NCBI GenBank assembly: GCA_010356995.1
Contig: ML996707.1
Span: forward strand, 452,680 to 516,679
From: Trichodelitschia bisporula
Lineage: Eukaryota; Ascomycota; Dothideomycetes; Phaeotrichales; Phaeotrichaceae
Direction: 5' to 3'
Length of the DNA stretch: 64,000 nt
The notes under the pieces were generated by a model. That model worked only from the letters and a program-made list of their open reading frames with translations. It had not been told where the DNA came from and did not search any database. The position numbers and the translations under genes were made by a program. Within the stretch, counting starts at the first letter, position 1. Every line of letters begins with the position of its first letter. This document shows positions 11,908 through 23,091 of the stretch, one piece after another.

Positions 11908-12259
11908 TGCAGTGGAAACAAGAGTCCGGGGTGATGGCGGTTGTGTCTGATGCTCCAGGATGGTGATCTGTGAAAATATTCTGTTAATGTAATTGGGATC
12001 GTAACGGGATGGGACACATAGCTGCATAATGCTATAAAAGACTCAACCTTCATCGTGAAGGGCTTGGTGAAGAGGATGCCCTTCGAAGGCCCGCAAGTTG
12101 CGAGCACGATGCTAGGCCCCACTCAGAGCCCATACAAGAAAGCAGACCCCAAACCTCAAACATCAAAGGAAGCGCCGAAGCGCCGAAACGCCCGAACGCC
12201 CGAACACCAGATCGCCGAACGCCGAACTCCGAAGGATAAGAGCACACGCTCCCTTTGAA
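11908..12259. other. Intergenic, with CGCCGAA-type repeats
   Basis: Contains about nine degenerate copies of a 7-9 base CGCCGAA(C) word between roughly 12172 and 12236, ending just beyond the stop codon of the small minus-strand gene. No gene seen. Confidence 0.5.
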
Positions 12260-12493
12260 TCACTTTCTTCGCCGAAGTGAAGTCTGTGAGAGCCTCTTGC
12301 TCAATGGCTCCTTGGGAGCCGGTGGTCGATAGTCGTCCCAAGGAGGAGGAGATCTTGAACTTCGTTTGGGAACATGAACCTCATGCTTGCGTCGAGGAGC
12401 ACCCTTCCAGATGGGCATTTCGGCGATCTTCTTTGCAGGATCACCTTTTGGAAGGATCCCAGGTGGACGGTATGCCGACACAACGCAGCCCAT
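12260..12493 (-). CDS. Small basic protein with N-terminal MGC (candidate lipidation) motif
   Basis: 77-residue frame beginning MGCVVSAYRPPG. Gly2-Cys3 is the arrangement used for N-myristoylation plus palmitoylation (as in G-alpha and some fungal membrane-anchored proteins). The remainder is rich in Lys, Arg and Pro and ends in a polybasic LSQTSLRRRK tail, which would add affinity for acidic membranes. The frame extends upstream to 12811, but that part looks like a CT-rich leader (several Phe from TTC repeats just before the ATG). I do not recognise the gene. Coding status rests on the plausible start context and composition only. Confidence 0.4.
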   Translation of the reverse strand: MGCVVSAYRPPGILPKGDPAKKIAEMPIWKGAPRRKHEVHVPKRSSRSPPPWDDYRPPAPKEPLSKRLSQTSLRRRK

Positions 12494-13201
12494 CTTGACG
12501 AAGAAGAAGAAAGGTGAACGAGTGGAAGAAGAGGAAAGGATGCTCCCTGAATCCCGGGGAGGAGAACCTTGAAGATTAGGAAAAGATGTGCTGAATAGCT
12601 GAAGCTCTGCGCCTACTCGAGGTTCCTGGAGTAGAGGGAAAAGAAGTCCATGCTGATATCTATGGGAAGAGCCACCGGCACGACAACTTCGGACAAGTTG
12701 TGGCAGGCTCTGGGAGGTCTTTAAGGGACTTGCATTAGTTCTGGTCGGTGGGTCAGGACGCGCAAAGAAGACGCGCTCCAGCCTTACGAATTCACTCTCT
12801 AGAACACACATTAACTCTCAGCAAGAGAATATTGTTCATCGGGCTTTCATGGTTGAGGTTTTGATGTCCTTGACATTGCCGTGGTATCGCGAGGCTGGAA
12901 GGTCCGACCAATAGGTTAGGGCCGCGAACTACAGAGCGGGGCCAGGAAGTGCTTGCCGAACCCCACAGCACGAAATGCGGGGAGGAGGCTGCAACGACAA
13001 CCTGTTGCATGCACTTGAAAGTTCGGTTGTGGTTGCGTCAGGCTGCCAAGTACCAGGTTCCTACCCCACACCCGCCGATAACGGCGGAAATGGGGCTGTC
13101 CGATGATCGGCGGCGATGGTTGGCAGTCCCGCATTGATATTTCCGTTTGCCATCAGCATTGAGACCCCTCCGCATCGCACTTCCTCTCACTCTATCCCAC
13201 A
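12494..13201. other. Divergent promoter region between the MGC protein and LEU2
   Basis: About 700 bases without a supported gene; it should hold the promoters of both flanking genes. No specific operator recognised. Confidence 0.4.
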
Positions 13202-14609
13202 ATGCCTGAATTCAATATCGTTGTCTTTGCTGGTAAGTTGCACTCCGCAATCGCCTCTCCCGAGCGCTCCTGCTGACTCTCTCACCTCCAGGCGACCATT
13301 GCGGTCCGGAAGTATGCTCCGCATCCCCCGCTTGAAACCATTGCTTACCAGCTCGTCAAGGTCGTTTCCGAGGCCATAAAGGTGTATACTTCCTACCGCA
13401 CTGGCTATCGATGGCTAACATGTACTCCAGATTCTCAAGGTCATTGAGAAGGAGAAATCAGACGTAAAATTCAACTTCAATGAGCAGCTACTCGGTGGGG
13501 TGAGTGGCCCCGTCGTCCGCCGGATGAAGAACCCGAGCTCATACCCCACAGTGCTCAATCGATAAGCACGGCGAGCCCCTCACGGCCGAAGCGCTCAACG
13601 CTGCTAAAAGCGCCGATGCCATCCTCCTCGGCGCCATCGGCGGTCCCGTAAACACACCCACTCCGCTCTACCAACACTGCTTACCATGCCTAGGAATGGG
13701 GAACTGGGGCCGTCCGCCCGGAGCAGGGTCTCTTGAAACTCCGCAAGGAGCTGCAGCTCTACGGCAACCTGCGGCCGTGCTTCTTCGCCGCGCCATCCCT
13801 CGTGGCCAGTTCCCCACTCAAGGAGTCCGTCTGCCGGGACGTCAACTTCACCGTTGTGCGCGAACTGACGGGCGGGCTGTACTTCGGCGAGCGCAAGGAG
13901 GACACGGGCGACGGCTACGCCTACGACGTTGAGCCATACAGTAGGGCCGAGATCGAGCGGGTGACGCGTCTGGCGGCAAACCTGGCTCTGGCGGAGAACC
14001 CACCTGCGCCGGTGTGGAGCTTGGATAAGGCGAATGTGCTGGCCACATCGCGGCTGTGGCGCAAGACGTTCGAGGCGACGATGAAGAATGAGTTCCCGCA
14101 GCTCAAGTTCGGAAACCATCTCATCGACTCTGCGGCTATGCTCATGATCAAGAACCCGCGTGCGCTGAATGGCATCATTGTCACGAGCAATCTGTTCGGC
14201 GATATCATCAGCGACGAGGCTAGTGTGATCCCGGGCAGCTTGGGACTTCTGCCCAGCGCCAGCTTGGGCGCGATCCCCGATGGCAAGAACAGGGTGAACG
14301 GGTTGTATGAGCCAATTCACGGTACGGGCCCTAGAGTTTGTATGCTTTGCTTTTCGTCTGACATGATCAGGATCCGCGCCCGACATTTCCGGAAAGGGCC
14401 TCGTCAACCCTATTGCGATGATATTGTCAGTGAGCATGATGCTCAAGTACTCGCTCTGCCAGCCGGAGCTCGCCAAGGCCATCGACAAGGCTGTGGAAAC
14501 AGTGATCGAGAGTGGCAAGCGGACTGCCGACATTGGTGGTACTCTGTCGACCAAGGAAGTAGGTGATGCTGTTGCGGAGGAGCTGACACGGGTGCTCAAG
14601 GCAGTGTAA
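13202..14609 (+). CDS. LEU2: 3-isopropylmalate dehydrogenase
   Basis: Seven exons: 13202-13232, 13292-13311, 13361-13381, 13431-13499, 13552-13647, 13694-14321, 14371-14609; 367 residues, the normal family length. It catalyses the NAD-dependent oxidation and decarboxylation of 3-isopropylmalate in leucine synthesis. Motifs seen: GDHCGPEV at the N-terminus, [20 protein letters not shown], the Arg-rich substrate region [15 protein letters not shown], the metal-binding [20 protein letters not shown], and the NAD-binding [14 protein letters not shown]. The first five exons are unusually small, and each joint restores the conserved sequence. The second intron uses CAAG as acceptor. An AATAAA polyadenylation-like hexamer overlaps the stop codon. 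Converges with APC10, 142 bases apart. Confidence 0.95.
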
Positions 14610-14751
14610 TAAAAAGTAATCGTTTTTGGGTAGAAACCTGTATGATGCATGCCGTTATGGAGATTGACGGATATGCCTACACCGAACGCCATATGCTTAT
14701 TTCCCCGCCACCGAACTCCGCTCCTAGATGCCAAAGCACAAAGGTACATCC

Positions 14752-16004
14752 CTAACGCAGAACCGGAAGTGAGTCCCACTCCTTGTCCTCCGACAGCATC
14801 TGGGAGAAGTGGATGCGCGGCTTGGCCTTTTTGAGCTTGGGCATGATGGGGAGGCCCATCTTCTCCATGTCCATGGCCTTTGAGCTCTCCGGGGCGTCCT
14901 TGGCGAAGAGCTGAACGGCACGGAGATGGGTATCCTTGCCGTTCTGATGGTTCTCGCACACACGCACCTGGACCAGCATGCAACGCAGAAAGGGGTCCTC
15001 GTCTTCGTCCGTTTCCGAATCTTCATCCGCGTCAGTCATCGCGACATCGTCCTTCACGACCTTGGGGGCCATGACACCGGCGAAGTCAACGTTAAGCCAG
15101 CCGCGCGGCATGGAGAGAGTCATCACGCTGAACTCCTGGAGGTCGTTGTAGCCGGTTCCAGCGAAGAACTTGATGACAGTCGGCGTGTAGGACTCGTCGA
15201 GCTCGAAGTCGAGGTAGATGCGGATGCTGACTAGCTCGACCATCTTGAAGAAGTGGATGTTTAGGTGATGGGGCTGCGGGCCGTCGGATTGCCAGTAGGA
15301 GGAGGTGGTGGGCTGGCGTAACTCGGCTACGCCGCAGCCCGGCTTGTTGCTGGAGACGGTCCAGGAGGCCAGTGATGAGACTTCCTTGAGACCGTCGGGC
15401 GGTGGAGGGTAGGTGGTTGGGACAGCTGTTTGCTGAGGTTAGCGTACGTACGTAAGGCGAGTCTTTACAATGAAACGATATGCTTTGCATATGCTTCGAA
15501 GGTCTGCTCGCCCTTCGAAGCGAGACGACGAATATAGGGGAATGATGCTGGACGATCTGAATATCACAGCACCTACGTGTCCCAGCGGCACTGTGCATCT
15601 GGGGACGATAGCATGCTTGCCATGAGGCCCAAGCCTGCATGCATAAGCCCAAAATGGAGGGTTAGATCCTTGCAAGGGACTTCGCATGAAGGGGTCACTG
15701 CGATGCCACCTGGGGACAGGGAGCAATATCAGGGAGCAATATCAGGCCGAAGGCCAGGATATGCAACCAAAGTCGGGCGGTTTGAAAGCAAAGCAAAAGG
15801 AAATAGCATACCCATTGGATCCTCTTCAACTTCTTCTTCTTCCTCTTCAGAGTTTTCCTGACCTGAGTGCGGGGAATCGTGTTCTGCGTGGTCTTCGTTT
15901 TCGCTCAGTTCCTCATCGTCTTCTTCAGAGAGCTCAGGGCCGGGGTGAGTGAGTGGGGAGGGCGGATCGAAGATCTCGGGGATTCGGTTCGCATGATTGG
16001 CCAT
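14752..16004 (-). CDS. APC10: Anaphase-promoting complex subunit 10 (DOC domain)
   Basis: Two exons on the minus strand, 16004-15812 and 15425-14752, with a long (386 nt) intron; 288 residues. Residues 1-64 are an acidic, disordered leader. The DOC/APC10 jelly-roll follows from about 65, with SSNKPGCGVAELR, SSYWQSDGPQPHHLNIHF and VSIRIYLDFELDESYTP all matching the family core that helps recruit degron substrates to the cyclosome. An acidic insertion (DADEDSETDEDED) interrupts the domain near residue 200. The C-terminus ends in Leu-Arg, close to the Ile-Arg tail by which APC10 docks on TPR subunits. Because intron 1 is long for this genome, an extra small exon inside it cannot be excluded. Confidence 0.88.
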
Positions 16005-17796
16005 TCTGCGGTGACTGGAGTGCTAAATGTGCCAAGAGTCGATGTTCAAGTGACTATCTACGAAAAGGTCGGTTGATGTTGTCTGTTGTTTGTGGACGGT
16101 TGATATGTCAACTTTGCCTGGATGCGACGAGAGACTGATAGGGACAGAAAGAATTGCCAATCAGCGGAGAGCAAACTTGACTTGGCATATTTGGGCCAGG
16201 GTTTGTTCACGCTATTTACCATCTCCTTCGGACTTCAACTTTCTGGCAGATCCAGACTGTCTCCGTGTAGCCATCCGCTACTGGACTTTGCGTTCCAGTA
16301 CCCTCTACTTGTCTACTCCCGCCCTCAAACGTCATTGTCAGTTCCAGAAGCCAATGTGGACATCTGATACGGTGAAACAAGATGTCGCGGGCCGGTGCCA
16401 CCACGGGGCTGCAGCCGTCAACGCGTCGAAGGCCCGTAGAAGGTCTTTGGAAGCCGTCTCAACTCCCTCTCTGACATCCCCCCCTCTCCTTCTTTCATGC
16501 ACGCATAGGTCTGCAAGACGGATAGCGCACCTTGCGCCATAAGCCGTCTCGAAGCCCGTTAATGCAGTAGCCTCAGCCACACTGCTGCAACAAGCGTTTT
16601 GCCCTGTCGCAAGCCAACCTCACCTCGACTCAGCGGTGCCATCTCTCCTCGCTTGAGCACCGCTCGCTACTCGGTGAAGCGATCAATCACGCTCTCCCTT
16701 CCATAGCGGGTCTGGGCCGCTGATGATTGACATCAGCAGGAAAGGTCGGTGGAATGAGTACCGAACTTCGTGGGTTAGCAACCCTCGACGATATTGCGGC
16801 CATCAGCACTACGCCACACGTCCCACGTTCATGACGCGTCTGTTGTCTATTCCAGGTGCCGCAGCGGTGCAAAGCTGCCTTTACCATCTAAGGCGACTTG
16901 CTCCGATGATGCTTGCTCCGGATTACCAATGACAGATCGTGGGGTTGGGGTTTGCGCAGGTTCCAGCTACACTCGGCCGGCACGTCGGGTTTACCGCATG
17001 GGTGCTGAAACGCCTTTGCAGCGTATACCCGGCCACCTTTAATCTATGGACTTCTTTACTATAGCCATGGACATTCTTATTTGCCAGCGTTGATTACATC
17101 TCGCTTGCACAATTCAGCGCTTGCGGCGCTCTTCCTGGCAAGAAAGCACGAGCGGAGTTCGAAGTCGATCTTTGCTCGTCATGGTCCCCGCAACCCGCGG
17201 CAACAAGGACGCTTGACTCCCGACTCTGAGGCTCCGGACCGTGTGGTCCAACTCCAATTACAATGCATCACCAAGCCTTTCCCCTCCCTATCCTGAGTCC
17301 AGTGAAAGCCCTCATACAGGCCCGTGAGCGTTTAGCTTGCGTCTTGTGTTTTTCCCCATGCCACAATCTGCACGTCACAGCCCTTGCAGTCCGCACGCGC
17401 CCTAGTTTCCGCATCCACCCCATCAGCGTCGACTTGAGGCCATATCGTTCAATCTATTCCGTCTTATCAGGATGAATCGGAATGCCTCTTTGCACTATCA
17501 TCCCTGACACGGGCGTTTGATGGAGACCCTGGTTCCCCGTTCGCCACCGTCACAAGATCGCTCCATACGCCTCACAGATCTTCTTATTGCCAGATTCTCC
17601 CGGCCTTCCATCGGTGTCTTAATTAAGCTCTTCCAGTGACGAACTTTATCTCCCGGATAGCTTGATGGCCGTCGTCATAGCGCCTGCGGAGATGCCACGG
17701 AGTAGGATCTTCCTCTTGTAGCCCTCGTTAGTCTTTATACCAAAAGGTGAGCGCCGCGCCCTGATTCCCGCCGTTTGCTGGCTTGTCTTGCTTACC
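16005..17796. other. Intergenic region, 1.8 kb
   Basis: Contains the promoters of APC10 (minus) and the rhodopsin-domain gene (plus). Frames of up to 150 codons at 16090-16580 lie opposite each other and show no family features. No repeats or RNA genes noticed. Confidence 0.4.
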
Positions 17797-19397
17797 ATGG
17801 AGTCCTTAGATACTTGGCCGGCAGATATGGCTGGCGATACTCCATCAAAGGCTCCGGCCCAGATCGCTGTGGTTGCGGTCCTGGTGGTCCTGACCATGAG
17901 CGCTGTCGGTCTGCGGCTCTGGGTGCGGATCCGCATGATCCGGTCGCTGGGCTGGGATGATATCTTTATGGTTGTAGCATTGGTAAGTTGCGCTGATCAC
18001 GATGCTTGGGACCAAGGCTGACCGGGCTGCAGTTTAACTTCCTTATGTACGACTCTTCATTGATGACCATTGTGCATTACGGCGGCGGCACACACATTAC
18101 CGATCAATCAGATCTTAGAGCGGCCACCAGCGTACGTTGAGCTTCACGGGCACTCTACCGTCAAATAACCCCTCGCAGTGGATCCTGGTGGCAGAAACCT
18201 TCTACCTCACGACCATTCTCTTCCTCAAGCTCTCTCTCGGCTTCTTCTTCCTACGCGTCGCCATCAAGAAGTGGCAGCGACGAACCATCATCACCACCAT
18301 GACAGTATCAACCATCATCCATTTCTACCACATCTTCTTCGTCATTTTCATGTGCGGCGACCCGCGCAACTACCTGCAGAACCGCCTCAACCACAAGTGC
18401 GTAGGCCGCAATGTCGAAGTCGCGCTCGCCTACGAGCAAGCAGCCGTCACAACCGCCACAGACTGGATCTTCGCCCTCCTCCCCATCCCCATGCTCTGGA
18501 ACACAAGCATGGACCTGCGCTCCAAACTCTCCGTCGGCTTCGTTCTCAGCCTCGGCGCTCTGTAAGTCATCCCACACACCACCTCTTGGTAACGTTTCGC
18601 TGACAGGTCTCAGTGGGAGCATCTGCTCCATGATCCGTTTCAAGTACATCGAGGGCTTAGGCTCGCATGACGATTTCTTCTGTAAGCCCCATAATAACCC
18701 CTCTTAATACCCCACACCCCGCTAATGGCGCTCAGGGTCCGCGGCCAACGTCTCCACCTGGTCCATCCTCGAAATGGGCACGGGCATCATCGCCGGCTGC
18801 CTCGCCACCATGCGCCCCCTCTTCAAGCGCTTCATGTACCGCGCCGCGCAACTCACCTCCCGCACCAACGGGACCTCGTCACGCTCCTGGCTGCGCTCGC
18901 ACCGCAAACATCCCTCCCGCACGAACGGGTCCGGCTGGGCCTACTCCACGAATTCGACCTTTACGACGACGTGCGTCGGCGGCAAGGACGTCGAACTCGG
19001 GTCCCCCGGCGACGAGTTGCACAGCGTATTTAGGGAAGAGAAGGATCGCCGGAGGTTTCCGGCTGAGGTGTGGAGCGCAGACCCCGAGCGCGCGGTTATT
19101 TGGCCCTACTCCAACCACGCCGGTCCGCGCAGTGTGTCGCCGGCTGTCGAGGGCGCGATTAGTATCTCCAAGGTTGTGGATGTGGAGGTCAGTGTGGTTG
19201 GGCCGGACGATTTGTGGCCCGTGGTGCGGGGAATTCAGAGGCCAGAGAGGGCGAAGAGTCCGCCCCAGATGAGTGGGGATGTGCCCGAGTGGGAGCGGAT
19301 GCCGGATTTGGTGACGCCGGAGGAGAGGGGGCATGGGAGGAAGGGGAGTGGAGGGAGCAGTAAGAGTCGTGGGGGGAGTCCGGTCAGGATCAACTAG
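17797..19397 (+). CDS. Rhodopsin-domain (PTH11-like) integral membrane protein
   Basis: Five exons: 17797-17982, 18033-18131, 18179-18561, 18614-18681, 18736-19397; 465 residues. It shows the seven-helix fungal rhodopsin domain: helix 1 AQIAVVAVLVVLTMSAVGLRL, then the conserved RLWVRIRMIRSLGWDDIFMV loop, helix TFYLTTILFLKLSLGFFFLR, a cysteine-containing loop, WIFALLPIPMLW, and a closing ILEMGTGIIAGCLATMRPLF helix. The C-terminal 160 residues are hydrophilic and probably cytoplasmic. Members of this family are plasma-membrane proteins, some acting as receptors. The intron-3 acceptor is the CTCAG at 18609-18613; the nearer ACAG at 18603-18606 would break the frame. No ligand can be inferred. 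Confidence 0.85.
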
Positions 19398-19977
19398 TTC
19401 TAGGTGCTTTGGGGGGTTTGGAAATGCTTTAGCGGGCGTTTTGGGGAAGGTTTAGGGAAGTTGGCTACGATTTAGATGGCGTGTTTTTCGGTGTTTTGAG
19501 GGCGTCGATGCGCGCTTGCATGGAGCATGGAGGTGGGGAGTCGGGTTTGAGCTGGCGCGTTGAGGTTCGGATACCCCAGGCCATGGTTACGGTTATGAAG
19601 ATACGTAGAACGGACGGCGGCAGTAGTCGTGCGCTCCAGTCTAATGAGCACGCGATGCTTCATCTCACACATCACCACTGCTCTGCTCTAATGGCGCATA
19701 GACTTGACACGTCTAATGGCTACAGTGTAAAGTGAAAAGTTTGATAAAAGGCAAAGAGAAGATGAGAGTCAAGAGACGCTCGAGACTCGCGTAAATACAC
19801 GATGCAGCAAATGTCTCTCTATGGTCCTTCCTCCCATCATGCGCGCATTACATCATGTTCGACCTGTTCCTTCCAGACACAACAATGCTCCTGCCTCACG
19901 TCTACCTCACGCTCCCACGTGGAGCTCCCCTCTTCCTCACCCTTCCGGCCCAGCCGAAAGACGTGACGAAAAAAGAA
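19398..19977. other. Intergenic region before the U2 snRNA gene
   Basis: 3' flank of the rhodopsin-domain gene and of the minus-strand U2 gene. Nothing else recognised. Confidence 0.4.
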
Positions 19978-20168
19978 TTCGCGTCCGACCCAGGTAGTGT
20001 AATAGGATCGACACGGTGCTGCGGGACATGCGCTCGCGCAGCGGTTCCCGCAGCGGGGTTCAAAAATAGATAACGGTTGAAAGACGTCCGAGTTGAACGC
20101 CGCTTCAGCGGTTAAACTGAGCAGAACAGATACTACACTTGATCTAAGCCATGAGGCAAAGAGAGCTG
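19978..20168 (-). ncRNA. U2 spliceosomal small nuclear RNA
   Basis: Read on the minus strand, the sequence opens with CTCTTTGCC...GGCTTAGATCA (stem I), followed by AGTGTAGTATCTGTTCT, which is nearly invariant in U2 from yeast to human. It contains the GTAGTA branch-site recognition element (complement at 20131-20136), then a CAGTTTAA segment, stem II, and an Sm-type site CTATTTTTG (complement at 20061-20068). After that come two GC-rich stem-loops; the last contains CCTATTACACTACCTGGG, resembling U2 stem-loop IV. Length is about 190 nt, as expected. The 5' end (20166-20168) and 3' end (within about 10 bases of 19978) are estimates. U2 base-pairs with the intron branch site during splicing. 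Confidence 0.92.
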
Positions 20169-20199
20169 GGGAATGAAAGAAATGGGGGAGGTGGGCGGG

Positions 20200-20207
20200 T
20201 TTATATA
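20200..20207 (-). promoter_or_regulatory. TATA box of the U2 snRNA gene
   Basis: TATATAAA on the minus strand, about 32 bases upstream of the inferred U2 5' end; this is the normal spacing for an RNA polymerase II TATA box. Confidence 0.7.
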
Positions 20208-20498
20208 GGGTGGGGGTGGGGGCTGCCTGGTAGGCTGTAGTGACTCAGCGAATCCTTCGGTTCGGTGGGAGGATTTGTGGTATGGAAGTATGATCCCTCC
20301 AGAAACCTGTGGGAGTTTAGGTCATGGATGGAATTGTGGCCTAGTAGGATTCGGAGGGGTTTATATGCCGTGTGGCTCAGTCACCATCCCATGGCGCTGC
20401 CAGCTGTAGAGCTAGAACATGTTACCGGCTTCACCAGCCTTATCATTTTCCCAAGTAGTTCCAAATAGCGTATATCATCCGAGTCCAGTCATCAGTCA
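20208..20498. other. Spacer between U2 promoter and ferroxidase 3' end
   Basis: Short spacer on which the minus-strand ferroxidase transcript must end before the U2 promoter. No further feature seen. Confidence 0.4.
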
Positions 20499-22528
20499 TT
20501 ATTCCAGTTTTCCCACAGGCCTCGTACCAGTGACCTCCCCTTCACCAACTCCCTCCCCAGCCTCAGCAACAATCCCCCTCGCCGCCATCTCTGTCCCCTT
20601 CCCCAACGGCTGCGCGCCATACCACGCAATAGCCGCCATCCCCAGGAAGGCACTGATGATGCTAAACACCAGTGCCACAATCCCACGCGCCGTGAACCCC
20701 GCTGGCAGCGGCTTGGGACTCACGTTCGCGCCCTTAAGGTCGAGGAAGTCCTTCTCATTGCCAGCGGCGTTGCCCTTGAAGGGCTGCTTCGCCGCGCGGC
20801 AGGCTGCGTAGTGGTCCTCGGGGATCGTAAGCGAGGATTGTAGCTCGAGGGGCGATTCGATCATCGTTGCGATTAGGCCGGAGGCGGTGTGCCTAAGGTG
20901 ATGGGTTAGTTAAGCCGAGCAAAGGCCCGTGGGGACATACCATTCAATGTGGCAGTGGAACAGCCAGATCCCAGGATTATCTGCGCGGAAGCGCAAGACG
21001 AAGTTCCCATTCGGCCGCACGAGGATGGTGTCACGGCGCATGGGGACGGAGGGAAAAGCCGCCTCAATCGAGGCGTTGGCGACGAAGGGGCCGGCTTCGT
21101 CGGCCGAGCGGGATACGACTTGGAAGTTGTGCCCGTGGAGATGGAAGGGGTGTTTGCCGGGGTCGTTGTTGTTGACAACGATGTCGACGATGTCGTCCTT
21201 TTTCAGGATGAAGGCGTTGGTGTTGACGCCGTAGACGGCGGGGTTGGTGGCTAGGTCGCCGGTGGTGAGGGCGGTGTAGATGGTTGGCACTTTGGGGACT
21301 ACATAGGTGATGTCGTTGAAGAAGGCGCTGGGGGGTTAGTGAGGCTTGAGGTGGGATGCTTGACGTACTAGTTGGCACCGTCGCCCAGGTTGTCCATTTT
21401 CAGGTCCAGGGTCACGGTGTAGTCGGCTTTGTCGAGCAGTTTCTCGCCGTCCTGCGGTACGAGTCCGAAGTCGTCGAATGGCTCAAAGGCGTCCAGAGGC
21501 TGCGCCTTCGGGAGCTCCTTCGCGCCATCGTACACTAGCCACCCGGTCACGTTCGGGTTCAAGCCGTCCGGAACAGCATCGAAAAGATCCTGGTCCATAC
21601 TGCCCTGGATGGCAAAGTTGGCACCAGTTTCGTTCTTCGCCGTCACCAAGACGCTGTAACGCTGCGCTGCTGTTAGATACAGCATGCTTGCTTCCGCTGG
21701 TTCAGTATATACGCCGTCAACTTCGACGACGCGCATGGTATGGCCCTCAATCCAGAAATACTGAGCGGCGAAGGCGGCCATGTTGATGATGCGGAACATA
21801 TACGTCTTTCCCGGCTGAACGTGGATCTGCAGGTTCTGCGTGTCGTTCATCAAGGCTGCGTCCGGGACTGGCTCGGCACCTGTGGGGTTCGCGAAGCTGA
21901 TGAAGCGGCTCATGAGCGTCGTTGACACCATCTGATGGTACCAATCACTGAGAGGTAGCACGATTTCTTCATCGTACTGGTCCTTGAAGGGCATGTCCGG
22001 GTCGTGGACGATGAACGGCCCGCGCAGGCCTTCTGGGTACTGCGCCTTGACATGGCTGTGGTACCTACGAGGGTTAGGTGCGGACCTCCAGCATTCATGG
22101 CTCTTACCAGTAGGTGCCTGGTTGATCAACCTAGCAGAATCAGTACCGGTGCGCTATACAAGACAAGCCGTGGAGCTTACAGTGAAGTTATAAGTGAAGG
22201 AACTTCCGGGCGGGATCGAGCACTGCGTCACGCCGGCCGCACCGTCCATCTCCGTTTGACCGCGGAGGAAGATACCATGAAAATGCAAAGCGGTCGAAAC
22301 GTTTCCCAGTCCATTAAAGACATTGATGACGACGCGGTCGCCCTTGTTTACCTCGATTTTTGGGATGGGCCATTGGTTGTTTATGCCAATAACCGATCGG
22401 TTGAAAGCGCCATCTGGGTTACCATAGGCCCAGGTGATATTGAAATCCTTAGTGACCGTTGCCGCTTCGATAAATGGGAACAGGTGCAAGCCTGCTATTA
22501 TGAGGAAGTTGAACAAAGACAAAGCCAT
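20499..22528 (-). CDS. FET3: Plasma-membrane multicopper ferroxidase
   Basis: Five exons on the minus strand: 22528-22181, 22130-22108, 22064-21369, 21327-20941, 20892-20499; 615 residues. An N-terminal signal sequence ([20 protein letters not shown]) is followed by three cupredoxin domains. Copper ligands are visible in all four expected motifs: [17 protein letters not shown] and HCHIEWH. A single transmembrane helix near the C-terminus ([21 protein letters not shown]) leaves the oxidase outside the cell and a short tail inside. It oxidises ferrous iron with oxygen and hands ferric iron to the FTR1 permease. The divergent ftrA gene and six iron-GATA sites in the shared promoter fit this role and argue against a laccase. 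The 23-nt second exon is needed to restore the WYHSH motif. Confidence 0.94.
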
Positions 22529-22591
22529 TTTTGCTGGATGTCTTTTGCTCCTTGCGAGAACAAAAGCCTGACGGGTCCGCGCCGTAAGTAA

Positions 22592-22785
22592 ATCAGATAA
22601 ACCGCCAAGGGAGCCGTAGAAGCGCCAGAACAAGCAGCAAGGCTTTAGTCTCGCAGATTGATAAGATGGGGAGCCCTGCAGATGCACCCTCGAGGATCAG
22701 ATAAGTCAGGCGACCGGAGCCACAATAATCGTAGCGCAGGATGCCGATTCCGGACCGCGTTCACGGCCTGCAGAAGATCAGATAA
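22592..22785 (+). promoter_or_regulatory. Three iron-GATA repressor sites near FET3
   Basis: ATCAGATAA at 22592-22600, 22696-22704 and 22777-22785, all in plus orientation, 64-257 bases upstream of the FET3 start codon. Confidence 0.85.
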
Positions 22786-23082
22786 TCGACGAATAGCCGG
22801 GGGGTACAGCGTTAGCGTCACGGCCGTGCGATGCGGCCGGCCAATGGAGCCGGAAATGGCGCGGCGGGCTATGGGTAAGTGGCGGGCTCGACGACTTGCA
22901 GCTTTGGGCGTCAGACCGGTTGTCTTGGAAAGTTCAGTGAAAAGCTTAAGGGAAAGAAGCCCAGCGCGAGTGTTGATCCAAGAATGCTTCTGTAGACTGC
23001 AGGCCGTGGCAGCTGATGAGCGCCAGTTCTGTTGTGTCCTCTTTGTAATTCTCTTCGGTCGGGTTATTTTGATATTGGCGGG

Positions 23083-23091
23083 ATCAGATAA
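23083..23091 (+). promoter_or_regulatory. Iron-GATA repressor site, central
   Basis: Exact ATCAGATAA in the middle of the divergent promoter. Confidence 0.8.

Noticed and set aside
22154-22528. Laccase as the identity of the multicopper oxidase
   Set aside because: The C-terminal transmembrane anchor, the adjacent FTR1 and iron-GATA sites indicate a ferroxidase.
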